Source: an uncultured Bacteroidia bacterium
Lineage (GTDB): Bacteria; Bacteroidota; Bacteroidia; JANWVE01
NCBI GenBank assembly: GCA_938028625.1
Contig: CALIZB010000022.1
Span: 1 to 35,144 of the forward strand
DNA length: 35,144 nt
Reading direction: 5' to 3'
A model generated the notes under the pieces. It had not been told where the DNA came from. It saw only the letters and a list, made by a program, of their open reading frames with translations, and made no database searches. Below, piece by piece: positions 1-7,426 of this stretch. Numbering within the stretch: the stretch's first letter is position 1; each line of letters starts with the position of its first letter. The translations under genes were made by a program, and so were the position numbers.

Positions 1-116
1 GTATCAGCATTTACAACATAGAATAAATAGAGAAATTGCACGTGCAGGTTGTAAATTGGCTACATTTTCTTATTTTTGTATCAGCATTTACAACATACTC
101 TGTTTGTAAGTGCTGA
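1..116. repeat. 20-bp direct repeat with an inverted partial copy
   Basis: The 20-mer GTATCAGCATTTACAACATA occurs at 1-20 and again, identically, at 78-97. An imperfect inverted copy (TGTTTGTAAGTGCTGA, 101-116) follows the second copy at once, so 81-116 could fold into a stem-loop. The first copy sits on the window edge, so the array may continue to the left. The 57-base gap between copies is too long for a usual CRISPR spacer, and only two copies are visible. Confidence 0.55.
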
Positions 117-362
117 TTTTCAATTAGTTAAGCCCAAAAAAATGCGAAAATAGAAATAAAAAAATCGCTTTTAAAACGCCAAGTTGTAAAAGTAAAATCC
201 ATTTTTTTTATCGCTACGTAATTCGTACTTTTCATAAAAAAAAGCAAAAACTGCCATAACACACTCAAAAATCTGGCATTTCTAAATCAATGACAGTGGT
301 CTAGAATTTAGCTTTTTGTATAAAAATAAAATTATTCTACACTTTTGTACAGCACTGCTTAA
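117..362. other. Non-coding AT-rich stretch
   Basis: No open reading frame of convincing length, no tRNA-like fold and no strong terminator could be seen here. The segment around 296-311 (GTGGTCTAGAATTTAG) loosely resembles the reverse complement of sequence near 35080-35095 at the other end of the window. That could reflect old transposon ends but is too weak to call. Confidence 0.4.
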
Positions 363-488
363 TTTGACTTATGGAATGAAGTTATTACAGGCATAGAAAC
401 CGCTACTGAAAGTGTATATCCTGAAAATGTTTCACAAGAAGCATTTCAAGTATTAAAAACTATACAGAATTTTTTCTCCCAAAAGTAA
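363..488 (+). pseudogene. Short coding remnant, C-terminal end of an unknown protein
   Basis: A plus-strand frame opens after a stop at 360-362 and reads about 41 codons to TAA at 486-488. The peptide has normal-looking composition (it includes WNEVITGIETATE and ends TIQNFFSQK), unlike the junk translations nearby. It has no plausible start codon and overlaps the 3' end of the convergent transporter gene by about 29 bases. I read it as the tail of a gene whose 5' part has been lost. It could also be a chance frame. I do not recognise the family. Confidence 0.25.
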
Positions 489-1326
489 ATTTCCATTTAA
501 CCATAGCACTCATCAATACGCCTGCTAATACCATACACATACCCAGAACCGCCCAAAAAGAATACGTTTCTTGAAAAATAAAAAATCCAAAACCTGATGC
601 GTATATAATTCCAACATAACTGAAAATAACTACCTTATTGGCTTCCTCATGTTGATAAGATAAGGTTAAAAATATTTGTCCTATCTGTGTAGTTACTCCA
701 ATAAGTATTAACCATAATAACTCTACCCAAGTAGGTATCTGCCAATATCCTAATAAACATATCACCAATACCACAGGAAACGTAAGTAATGGAAAATATA
801 AAACTGTAACAATAGGTCGCTCCGTTTTACCTAACTGCCGTACAAAATTGTAACTTAACCCTGAAATTACTGCCCCTGTTATACCTACCATAAACTGAAA
901 ATTCTCTATGCGAACATCAAAACCCTTTACCATAATAATACCTGCAAAAGATAAAGCAAAAAACAGCCATTGAATAGGCAAAAGATGTTCTCTATAAATG
1001 TACTTGGCAAGAATAGCCGTCATGATAGGTGCTAAATAATATAACGTCATGGCACTGGCTAATGGCATAGTTTGTAAGGTATATACATAGCAGAATAAAG
1101 CTAATGTACCTGTTATTCCTCTGGCGAATAAAAGTTTTGTGTTATTACCAAATATATTTAATCTTTGTTGATACATAACAGGCACGGAAAGCAATAGCTG
1201 AATGCCTGCCCTAAACAACATTACTTCGGGAACAGGTAAATGTTTAACAAATTTTATACACACATTCATTATGGCAAACATAAAAGAAGCCGAAAGCATA
1301 TAAACAATGCCTTTATTGAAGTTCAT
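460..1326 (-). CDS. DMT-superfamily (EamA) transporter
   Basis: Inner-membrane permease of the drug/metabolite transporter superfamily. The 288-residue length and about ten hydrophobic segments in two homologous halves (roughly residues 8-140 and 148-280) fit the EamA family. A charged AKYIYREHL loop lies after the fourth helix, and the C-terminus is short and basic. Members export or import small metabolites, and sequence alone does not give the substrate. The ATG at 1326 lies 23 bases downstream of the stop of the PfkB-family kinase, so the two genes are probably cotranscribed. The 3' end overlaps a small coding remnant on the other strand. Confidence 0.88.
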   Translation of the reverse strand: MNFNKGIVYMLSASFMFAIMNVCIKFVKHLPVPEVMLFRAGIQLLLSVPVMYQQRLNIFGNNTKLLFARGITGTLALFCYVYTLQTMPLASAMTLYYLAPIMTAILAKYIYREHLLPIQWLFFALSFAGIIMVKGFDVRIENFQFMVGITGAVISGLSYNFVRQLGKTERPIVTVLYFPLLTFPVVLVICLLGYWQIPTWVELLWLILIGVTTQIGQIFLTLSYQHEEANKVVIFSYVGIIYASGFGFFIFQETYSFWAVLGMCMVLAGVLMSAMVKWKFTFGRKNSV

Positions 1327-1349
1327 TTATTGGCAAAACTTTTATTAAG

Positions 1350-2261
1350 TTATACTTGTGTGGTTTTAAGCAAATATTGATATCGTTCTTGTATTTTATC
1401 CTGGGTTAAGTACATAATGCCATTTGTGCCAAATTCTTCTACGCAAAAGCTTGCCATTACACTGCCGTATAATATAGCATGCTTCATAGCATCAAATGAA
1501 ATATAATGCTGTTGAGAAAGATAACTGAGAAATCCTGCGGCAAAGCAATCTCCTGCACCTGTTGGGTCTATCACGCGGTCAAGTAAAAGTGCTGGGCTAT
1601 TGAAAAATTCACCTGTTTTAGCAAATAACATAGCGCCATGCTCACCTTTTTTAATCACCAATACCTTAGGTCCTAATTTAAGAATAGCCTCTGCGGCATG
1701 CTTTAAATTTTTAACACCACTTAATTGTCTTGCTTCCTCGTCATTGATAACTAATACATCAGTTAGTTTTATGGTTTCTAATAAACTTCTACGTGCAATC
1801 TCCATCCAAAAGTTCATAGTATCCATAACTACAAGTTTTGGGCGTCTACCAAGTTTTTGCAGCACTCCCCGCTGAATATCAGGGGCTAAATTACCAAGCA
1901 TTAGAAATTCTGCTTGCTGATGTATAGGTAATATTTTAGGTTCAAAATTGGCAAGTACATTCAATTCTGTAATGAGTGTATCACGGCTGTTCATATCCTC
2001 ATGATACTTTCCTGACCAAAAAAAAGACTTTTCATTTTGTTTGATTTCTAACCCATCTACATTGATGTTTCTTTGCTTAAAATCTTCTATCACAGACATA
2101 GGAAAATCTCCACCAACTACCCCAACAAGATATACTTGTTTAGAAAAATAACTACTTACAATAGCTATGTAAGTAGCCGCCCCCCCAATAATTTTATCGG
2201 TTTTACCAAAAGGTGTTTCAATAGCGTCAAAAGCTACCGAACCTACAACTAAAATACTCAT
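1350..2261 (-). CDS. PfkB-family carbohydrate kinase
   Basis: Cytosolic ATP-dependent sugar or nucleoside kinase of the ribokinase fold. The N-terminus (SILVVGSVAFDAIETPFG) carries the substrate-side strand, GGAATYIA forms the di-glycine hinge near residue 28, and DPTGAGDCFAAGF near the C-terminus is the PfkB signature with the catalytic Asp and anion hole. The substrate cannot be assigned. The ORF track extends the start to 2372, but those extra 37 residues are translated from a GC-rich repeat and from the -7 promoter element. The ATG at 2261 gives 303 residues, normal for the family, and begins right at the conserved fold. It probably forms an operon with the downstream transporter. Confidence 0.9.
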   Translation of the reverse strand: MSILVVGSVAFDAIETPFGKTDKIIGGAATYIAIVSSYFSKQVYLVGVVGGDFPMSVIEDFKQRNINVDGLEIKQNEKSFFWSGKYHEDMNSRDTLITELNVLANFEPKILPIHQQAEFLMLGNLAPDIQRGVLQKLGRRPKLVVMDTMNFWMEIARRSLLETIKLTDVLVINDEEARQLSGVKNLKHAAEAILKLGPKVLVIKKGEHGAMLFAKTGEFFNSPALLLDRVIDPTGAGDCFAAGFLSYLSQQHYISFDAMKHAILYGSVMASFCVEEFGTNGIMYLTQDKIQERYQYLLKTTQV

Positions 2262-2265
2262 TTTG

Positions 2266-2273
2266 CAAAAGTA
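2266..2273 (-). promoter_or_regulatory. -7 promoter element of the PfkB-kinase gene
   Basis: On the minus strand this reads TACTTTTG, a perfect match to the Bacteroidota -7 consensus TAnnTTTG. Only four bases separate it from the ATG at 2261, so transcription would start at or next to the start codon. No clear -33 box was found at the usual 19-21 base spacing. Confidence 0.45.
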
Positions 2274-2313
2274 GAAATTTATTTGATTAACTGCTATTGT
2301 ATAGCAAGATTTT

Positions 2314-2436
2314 AGGCTTGCGTGAGGCATGCGAAGGGTGTGCGTTAGCACAGTGCGTAGCACCGTAACCAAGTGAAGCCCGTAGCACGCCGACCTGAAC
2401 CCTGAGCTTGCCGAAGGGTGAAGGACACGCCCAAAA
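2314..2436 (-). repeat. GC-richer interspersed repeat, copy 1
   Basis: This stretch is clearly richer in G+C than its surroundings. Read on the minus strand it starts with TTTTGGGCGTGTCCTTCAC and continues with CTTCGGCAAGCTCAGG, GTTCAGGTCGGCGTGCT and two near-copies of GTGCGTAGCAC/GTGCGTTAGCAC. A related sequence (TTTTGGGCGTGTCTTTCAC, then GTTCAGGTCAGCATGAT) lies at 34523-34560. Both copies begin just after the stop codon of the upstream gene, in the same orientation relative to it. It is probably a dispersed non-coding repeat family of this genome. Confidence 0.6.
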
Positions 2437-2442
2437 AATATA

Positions 2443-3360
2443 TTAAAGCCATTTTTTACGCTTGAATATAAACAAGGTTAAAGCAGATGAAAGTACCATA
2501 AGTAATAATGCAAAAGGATATCCTAGCACCCATTTGAGTTCAGGCATTATATCAAAGTTCATTCCGTATATGCTGGCAATAAGTGTAGGCGGCATAAAAA
2601 TGACAGAAACTACCGTAAATATCTTAATGACCTTGTTTTGTTCAAGGTTAATTAAACCCAGAACGGTGTTTTGTAAGTATTCTAGACGCTCAAAGTTAAA
2701 CCTTGCGTGGTCTAACAGCGAACCTATATCTTTTATCATAATCCGTAATTTAGGATATACCTCATCAGGAAAATCATCACTTTTAAGAATAGCAGAAATC
2801 ACCCGCTGTTTGTCAATGATATTTTCCCGCATAACCATAGTGTTCTCTTGAAACTGTGCAATCTGAAAGAGAGTATCTTCTGCCGCTTGCTGTTGTATAT
2901 TGATATTCTTGGTAAGATTAGCTACTTCTTTGGCTAGAAGCTCGGTTAAATCAGCATCTAAATCTATACGGAGTTCAAATATGCTTACTAAAACATGATA
3001 CCCTGTACTATACCAGCGTACCGCACTTTGCATGCGTTTGTAAAGTTCAGCAAAAGTACGAAGTTCGCTGTTTCGGTAAGAAATAAGTACCTGATGCTTA
3101 AGAATAAAAGCAACCGTTTCACTAAAATACGTACCATTAGCATTGATAGTCAAAAAGTTACTGATACAAGTAATTTCGGAATCTGTTTCTTCATACCTTG
3201 CACTACTCTGAATCTCTTCGGTTTCTTGGCGAGAGTGGAGTTTGGTTTCAAACTTTTGTTCTACCAATAACTGCTCTTCGGGTGTAGGGCGATACAAATC
3301 TACCCATATCATATCGGAAAAGGAAATTGTTTGCAAAGCACTAAGCGCAGTACTCTGCAT
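2443..3360 (-). CDS. corA: CorA-family Mg2+/Co2+ channel
   Basis: Homopentameric divalent-cation channel of the inner membrane. The protein has a soluble, mainly helical N-terminal domain (residues 1-240), then two C-terminal transmembrane helices joined by the selectivity motif YGMN with MPE shortly after, and a basic KRKKWL tail. The track begins at 3546, but the 62 extra residues overlap the intergenic promoter region of fabI and have no family counterpart. The ATG at 3360 (MQSTALSAL..., then MIWVDLYRPTPEEQ, the usual CorA opening) gives 305 residues. A TATTTTTG -7 element lies on this strand at 3440-3447, consistent with that start. The stop is followed within seven bases by the repeat. 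Confidence 0.92.
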   Translation of the reverse strand: MQSTALSALQTISFSDMIWVDLYRPTPEEQLLVEQKFETKLHSRQETEEIQSSARYEETDSEITCISNFLTINANGTYFSETVAFILKHQVLISYRNSELRTFAELYKRMQSAVRWYSTGYHVLVSIFELRIDLDADLTELLAKEVANLTKNINIQQQAAEDTLFQIAQFQENTMVMRENIIDKQRVISAILKSDDFPDEVYPKLRIMIKDIGSLLDHARFNFERLEYLQNTVLGLINLEQNKVIKIFTVVSVIFMPPTLIASIYGMNFDIMPELKWVLGYPFALLLMVLSSALTLFIFKRKKWL

Positions 3361-3565
3361 AATTTTATCTCCGTTTTTGTAAGATATGATAATCACAAGA
3401 AAGTAAAAAATAAGGTTTGCAAACTTACTAAAAGTCGTGCAAAAATAGGCATTCATTACAAAAAATGATATTAAAACAATGTAAAGAAACCCAACACTGT
3501 GTGATACGGTCATTGAGTAGAATAAAGTTCGTACCGAAATGACCATTTTTTTGATAATTTTTATT

Positions 3566-3573
3566 TACTTTTG
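3566..3573 (+). promoter_or_regulatory. -7 promoter element upstream of fabI
   Basis: TACTTTTG matches the Bacteroidota -7 consensus and lies 20 bases before the fabI ATG. A TTTG is present at 3550-3553, but the 12-base gap is shorter than the usual 19-21, so the -33 assignment is open. Confidence 0.4.
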
Positions 3574-3593
3574 CGATACTATAACATAAAAAT

Positions 3594-4412
3594 ATGACTT
3601 ACGGACTATTAAAAGGCAAAAAAGGAATTATTTTTGGTGCATTAGACGAGAGTTCTATTGCATGGAAAGTGGCGGAAAAAGCGTACGCGGAAGGAGCAGA
3701 AATTTTACTTACTAACGCTCCTGTAGCCATGCGTTTAGGAAGTATTAAAAATCTTGCAGAGAAGTGCAATACAGAAATAATTCCCGCTGATGCTACGAAT
3801 TTAGAAGACCTTAAAAAACTTATGGAAAGAGCCAAAGAAAAATTTGGCAAAATTGATTTTATGCTACATTCTATTGGAATGTCCCCGAATATTCGCAAAA
3901 ATAAGCCTTACAATGATTTAGACTACGATTTTTACAACAAAACCCTTGATGTTTCAGCTATATCCTTACATAAAATGTTGCATGTAGCCGAAAAAACAGA
4001 AATCTTAAATCGTGGGGCAAGTATAGTAGCACTTACCTATATTGCGGCACAGCGTATTTTCTCTAAATATTCGGATATGGCAGATGCCAAAGCGCTTTTA
4101 GAGTCTATTACTCGTAGCTATGGATACAGATTAGGAAACAGCCTTGGGGTAAGAGTAAATACAGTTTCTCAATCTCCTACTAAAACTACGGCAGGTTCAG
4201 GTATTGCAGGTTTTGAAGAGATGTTTAATTATGCGGATAAAATGTCCCCGCTTGGTAACGCTACCGCAGAAGATTGTGCAGATTTTTGTATCATGCTGTT
4301 CAGCGACCTTACTCGTAAAGTTACTATGCAAAATCTCTATCATGATGGAGGTTTTAGCATGGTGGGTATTAGTGATGCCATTATAGAAGAGTACATTAAA
4401 AACAACAAATAA
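3594..4412 (+). CDS. fabI: Enoyl-[acyl-carrier-protein] reductase (NADH), FabI
   Basis: Catalyses the last step of each fatty-acid elongation cycle, reducing trans-2-enoyl-ACP with NAD(P)H in the cytosol. It is a short-chain dehydrogenase fold of 272 residues. The N-terminal nucleotide site has the FabI-type spacing (GIIFGALDESSIAWKVA) rather than the classical GxxxGxG. The catalytic Tyr-x6-Lys is in KYSDMADAK, preceded by ALTYIAAQR. The substrate-binding loop is QSPTKTTAGSGI. The sequence closely follows Bacteroidota FabI as I know it. The ATG at 3594 is 20 bases after a -7 element, and a strong terminator follows the stop, so it is probably transcribed alone. FabI is the target class of triclosan-type inhibitors. 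Confidence 0.96.
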   Translation: MTYGLLKGKKGIIFGALDESSIAWKVAEKAYAEGAEILLTNAPVAMRLGSIKNLAEKCNTEIIPADATNLEDLKKLMERAKEKFGKIDFMLHSIGMSPNIRKNKPYNDLDYDFYNKTLDVSAISLHKMLHVAEKTEILNRGASIVALTYIAAQRIFSKYSDMADAKALLESITRSYGYRLGNSLGVRVNTVSQSPTKTTAGSGIAGFEEMFNYADKMSPLGNATAEDCADFCIMLFSDLTRKVTMQNLYHDGGFSMVGISDAIIEEYIKNNK

Positions 4413-4438
4413 AATACTTTACCTTATTTTGTAGAGAA

Positions 4439-4468
4439 ACGTCATACCAAAAAGTATGGCGTTTTTTT
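4439..4468 (+). terminator. Intrinsic terminator after fabI
   Basis: ACGTCATAC, a six-base A-rich loop and GTATGGCGT form a nine-pair stem with one G-U pair, followed directly by a run of T. It sits 27 bases after the fabI stop. Confidence 0.85.
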
Positions 4469-4524
4469 ATGTGTAACTTTATTTACTGTTCATATATTGC
4501 GTTCAATATATCTTTGTTATTAAA

Positions 4525-5256
4525 ATGAAGTCCAAGTATTTACTACTAATAGCCTTTTTATTTTTTATGACAACAAAAATACTTGATGCCCAAAACTCCC
4601 CTAAACTGAATAATTTGGCATGGTATAGTTTTATTTCTATCGTATCTCACAAAAAATGGTATTGGCAAGCAGAAGTACATGAACGACATTTATTACAACC
4701 CATAATACAACACCAGTTTGTAGCAAGATATGCCCTATATAGAGAATTAGGAAATAATTTTTCACTCTGCGCAGGAGTAACCTATCTAGCGCACAACACA
4801 TTAAAAAACAACATTTTACAAGGTATATTCCCACATACAGAACTTGAACACAGAGAAAAAATAAATAAACTCAATATCACACATAATTACAGATTAGAAA
4901 TGCGTTTTTTTGATGATAGCAATACATTGAATATAACCACAAATACACAACAAACATTTTATTATCATAATTTGCGCGTCAGGTATAAATTACAGTTGGC
5001 TTATCCTATATTGAATATAGACAAAAATAACAAAATATATTTCCGAATATTTGATGAAATTCACTTAAACGCACGGAGCAAACTATCTAATAACGGCTTT
5101 AATCATAATCGTTTATACGTAGGATTGAATATAAACACTATAAAAAGTCTAAATACGAATATTGGATTTATGTATTGGATACAACAGTCAGGCAATCAAA
5201 TTTTTACATACAGAAACATATACTGGATAGGTTTTACACACAGAATAAGTAAATAA
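4525..5256 (+). CDS. DUF2490 family protein, probable outer-membrane beta-barrel
   Basis: A 243-residue exported protein. Residues 1-22 form a signal peptide (basic MKSK, hydrophobic core, cleavage near DAQ). The mature part alternates polar and aromatic residues in short strands (SHKKWYWQAEVHERH, RLEMRFFDD) and ends in an aromatic-rich strand (YWIGFTHRISK), as expected for an outer-membrane barrel. The pattern fits DUF2490, whose function is not established. A TATCTTTG -7 element lies eight bases before the ATG. The stop is followed by a weak hairpin (AATAAC-AAG-GTTATT plus Ts) that may terminate it. Confidence 0.75.
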   Translation: MKSKYLLLIAFLFFMTTKILDAQNSPKLNNLAWYSFISIVSHKKWYWQAEVHERHLLQPIIQHQFVARYALYRELGNNFSLCAGVTYLAHNTLKNNILQGIFPHTELEHREKINKLNITHNYRLEMRFFDDSNTLNITTNTQQTFYYHNLRVRYKLQLAYPILNIDKNNKIYFRIFDEIHLNARSKLSNNGFNHNRLYVGLNINTIKSLNTNIGFMYWIQQSGNQIFTYRNIYWIGFTHRISK

Positions 5257-5266
5257 CAAGGTTATT

Positions 5267-5298
5267 TTTGTTCATATTTCAAAAGAAATTTACCTTTG
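5267..5298 (+). promoter_or_regulatory. Promoter for the small membrane protein / PstS-like pair
   Basis: TTTG at 5267-5270, a 20-base gap and TACCTTTG at 5291-5298 match the Bacteroidota -33/-7 promoter at its normal spacing. The predicted start of transcription is about 20 bases before the ATG at 5323. The -33 box overlaps the T-run of a weak hairpin after the preceding gene. Confidence 0.6.
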
Positions 5299-5322
5299 TA
5301 ACTAAAACAGAATACAGCAAGC

Positions 5323-5505
5323 ATGAATGCCAAACTCATTTTTAATTATTTTATGTCTGTACTATATACCGCATGCGGCGTGATACTGATATTTTTGCCT
5401 TCACAGCGTACAGATTTGCCTTCTATGTATCAAAATATCCTTGCTTTTATTCTGATAATTTATGGTATTTACAGATTTATCAAAACAAGATATGAAAGCC
5501 GTTAA
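5323..5505 (+). CDS. Small two-helix membrane protein
   Basis: A 60-residue protein with two hydrophobic segments (about residues 5-24 and 38-52) linked by a short polar turn (PSQRTDLPSMYQN), and a basic C-terminus (RFIKTRYESR). The ATG at 5323 lies behind a well-spaced promoter. The last 14 bases overlap the start of the PstS-like lipoprotein gene, which implies translational coupling. I do not know its function. Its position suggests it works with, or regulates expression of, the lipoprotein. The overlap and promoter argue that it is a real gene despite its size. Confidence 0.65.
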   Translation: MNAKLIFNYFMSVLYTACGVILIFLPSQRTDLPSMYQNILAFILIIYGIYRFIKTRYESR

Positions 5506-6430
5506 ATATATTGTACTATTTTATTTTACATTGTTTTTAGCAAGTTGCGGTAACAACAGTGCTAAAAATAAGGTTCAAAAAGATACTCCTACGTCAGGAT
5601 TTATTAAAATTGCCGCAGATGAAAGTCTTGCGCCTATTGTCAATGCAGAATTAGAAGTGTTTTTAGCTACTTATTTAGAAGCTCATATTCAGCCTATTTT
5701 TAAGGGAGAAACCGAAGTAATCAAAAAAATGGTATCTGATAGCGTACATTCGGTTATTTTAGCCCGAAGTCTATACAAAGAAGAGAAAGATTTTTTTACC
5801 CAAAAAAGCCTTATTCCAAAGGAAACTAAAATTGCCACAGATGCTATTGCATTTATTGTACACAAAGAAAACCCTGATTCTGAATTTACGTCTGTTCAGA
5901 TGCAAGAAATTATGAGTGGCAAAATAACAAAATGGAAACAAATTAACTCAAAAAACCCGTCAGATAGCATTCGTATAGTATTTGATAATCCAAATTCTAG
6001 CACCGCAAGATATGTAAAAGAAAAGTTTAACGAGAATAAAGAACTACCCAAAAACTGTTTTGCTGTAAATACAAATGAAGAAGTAATGAATTACATAGAA
6101 CAGCATAAAAATGCCATTGGTGTAATTGGAGTGAATTGGATAAGTGATATAGATGATACTCAAATACAAAAATTTAGAAAGCGTTTTCATGTAGTAGGTA
6201 TTATTTCAGAAAAAGACAAAATTGCTTATCAGCCGTATCAGTCTTATATCGCTGATGGTAATTATCCTTATACGCGTGAAGTATATTTTATTTCCACAGA
6301 ACCGCACAGAGGGCTTGGAACAGGGCTTGGTGCTTTTATTGCCAGCCACAGAGGGCAGAAAGTTGTTCAGAAAGCAGGATTAGTACCTGCTACTATGCCT
6401 GTAAGAGTAGTAGAAATAAAAAAGAAATAA
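5492..6430 (+). CDS. PstS-like substrate-binding lipoprotein
   Basis: A periplasmic binding-protein-fold lipoprotein of 312 residues. The N-terminus is basic (MKAVK), followed by a hydrophobic stretch and the lipobox LASC, then a polar linker. The body resembles the phosphate-binding (PBP-like) family: IKIAADESLAPIVNAEL, a helix with GETEVIKKM, VQMQEIMSGKITKW, FDNPNSSTARYVKEK and the late GLGAFIASHRGQKV helix. The track starts at 5462, but the ATG at 5492 gives a clean lipoprotein signal. No permease or ATPase genes (pstCAB) are next to it, so a transport role is uncertain. Binding of phosphate or another anion, or an envelope role, are both possible. Confidence 0.82.
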   Translation: MKAVKYIVLFYFTLFLASCGNNSAKNKVQKDTPTSGFIKIAADESLAPIVNAELEVFLATYLEAHIQPIFKGETEVIKKMVSDSVHSVILARSLYKEEKDFFTQKSLIPKETKIATDAIAFIVHKENPDSEFTSVQMQEIMSGKITKWKQINSKNPSDSIRIVFDNPNSSTARYVKEKFNENKELPKNCFAVNTNEEVMNYIEQHKNAIGVIGVNWISDIDDTQIQKFRKRFHVVGIISEKDKIAYQPYQSYIADGNYPYTREVYFISTEPHRGLGTGLGAFIASHRGQKVVQKAGLVPATMPVRVVEIKKK

Positions 6431-6459
6431 AAAAAACTTACAGTATTAAAACTGTAAGT
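6430..6459 (-). terminator. Intrinsic terminator of the atpG transcript
   Basis: A perfect nine-pair inverted repeat (ACTTACAGT / ACTGTAAGT, six-base loop) lies between two converging genes. On the minus strand it is followed by a run of seven T, so it should end transcription of the atpG unit. On the plus strand the T-run is missing. Confidence 0.75.
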
Positions 6460-6506
6460 AACGCTAATCCAGATCTATGACGACCTAGTATTCAAGGAGG
6501 TTTATA

Positions 6507-7406
6507 TTATTCTCCGGAAGCAAGCGCTTCTGCACCACTAACAATTTCTGTAAGTTCAGTAGTAATAGCGGCTTGTCTTGCACGGTTATAGTTCAGGTTA
6601 AGTTGATTAAGCAGTTCAGTAGCATTTTCAGTAGCGGTATCCATAGCGGTCATACGAGAACCTTGTTCTGCCGCGTTAGAGTCCAATAATGCTTTGTAGA
6701 ACTTTATTTTGAGAGATTTTGGAATTAAATCTTTGATAATTACTTCGGGAGAGGGTTCAAAAATATAGTCTGTATTTGCATTTTGTTTAGTTGTATTTTG
6801 AACGACTACTTGTTCTGCTTTGACAGGCAAAAAGGGTTCTACTACACGGAGTTGAGTAACTACGTTTTTAAATTGATTGTATACAATATCCACTACGTCA
6901 TATTTTTCGTCAGTAAAATACTGCATAATCTCTTCTGCAATACTTACAGTGCTGTCAAAAGAAAGTTTTTGAAAAATACCAGGGTATTGAGCAATTACTT
7001 TGTAATTTCTGCGAGTAAAGTAATCTAGACCTTTTTTACCTACACATATCAGGTGAAGATTACCTTTTTCGTACTGTGTTTTATATTTTTCCTGAATAGT
7101 CTGCAGGGTAAGTTTGATAATAGCAGAATTAAATGCACCGCACAAGCCTCTGTCTGCGGTTACTACCACTAATAGTACGTTATTTACAGGTCTTTGGGCA
7201 AGATAAGGACTTCCTTCTATGGCATCTGCATTTTGGGACAAATTAGCAAGAATTTCCTGCAATTTACTCACATAAGGGCGAATTTTTGTAATATTATCCT
7301 GTGCTTTTTTAAACTTGGAAGCGGCAACCATTTTCATGGCTTTGGTAATTTGTTGTGTACTTTTTACCGCTTTAATCCGATTACGAATTTCTTTCAGGTT
7401 ACCCAT
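6507..7406 (-). CDS. atpG: F1Fo ATP synthase gamma subunit
   Basis: The central rotating shaft of F1, coupling proton flow through the c-ring to ATP synthesis. The length of 299 residues is usual. The N-terminal helix (LKEIRNRIKAVKSTQQITKAMKMVAASK) and C-terminal helix (SRMTAMDTATENATELL ... ITTELTEIVSGAEAL) that form the coiled-coil shaft are both intact, as is the Rossmann-like middle (VVVTADRGLCGAFNSAI). The gene starts 20 bases after the zinc-ribbon gene, so the two are probably cotranscribed. The other F1 genes (atpA, atpD) are not next to it. Confidence 0.97.
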   Translation of the reverse strand: MGNLKEIRNRIKAVKSTQQITKAMKMVAASKFKKAQDNITKIRPYVSKLQEILANLSQNADAIEGSPYLAQRPVNNVLLVVVTADRGLCGAFNSAIIKLTLQTIQEKYKTQYEKGNLHLICVGKKGLDYFTRRNYKVIAQYPGIFQKLSFDSTVSIAEEIMQYFTDEKYDVVDIVYNQFKNVVTQLRVVEPFLPVKAEQVVVQNTTKQNANTDYIFEPSPEVIIKDLIPKSLKIKFYKALLDSNAAEQGSRMTAMDTATENATELLNQLNLNYNRARQAAITTELTEIVSGAEALASGE

Positions 7407-7426
7407 GGTGCGAAATAAATAAAAAA

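Noticed and set aside
1-97. CRISPR array suggested by two identical 20-mers
   Set aside because: Only two copies, a 57-base gap, an inverted partial copy and no cas genes in the window.
2262-2372. N-terminal extension of the PfkB kinase
   Set aside because: It translates the repeat and promoter; the conserved fold begins at the ATG at 2261.
3361-3546. N-terminal extension of CorA with extra hydrophobic segments
   Set aside because: Covers the shared intergenic promoter region with fabI and has no CorA counterpart.
6494-6501. Strong Shine-Dalgarno-like AAGGAGGT on the plus strand
   Set aside because: No start codon or open frame follows on the plus strand, which is antisense to the atpG 3' end.
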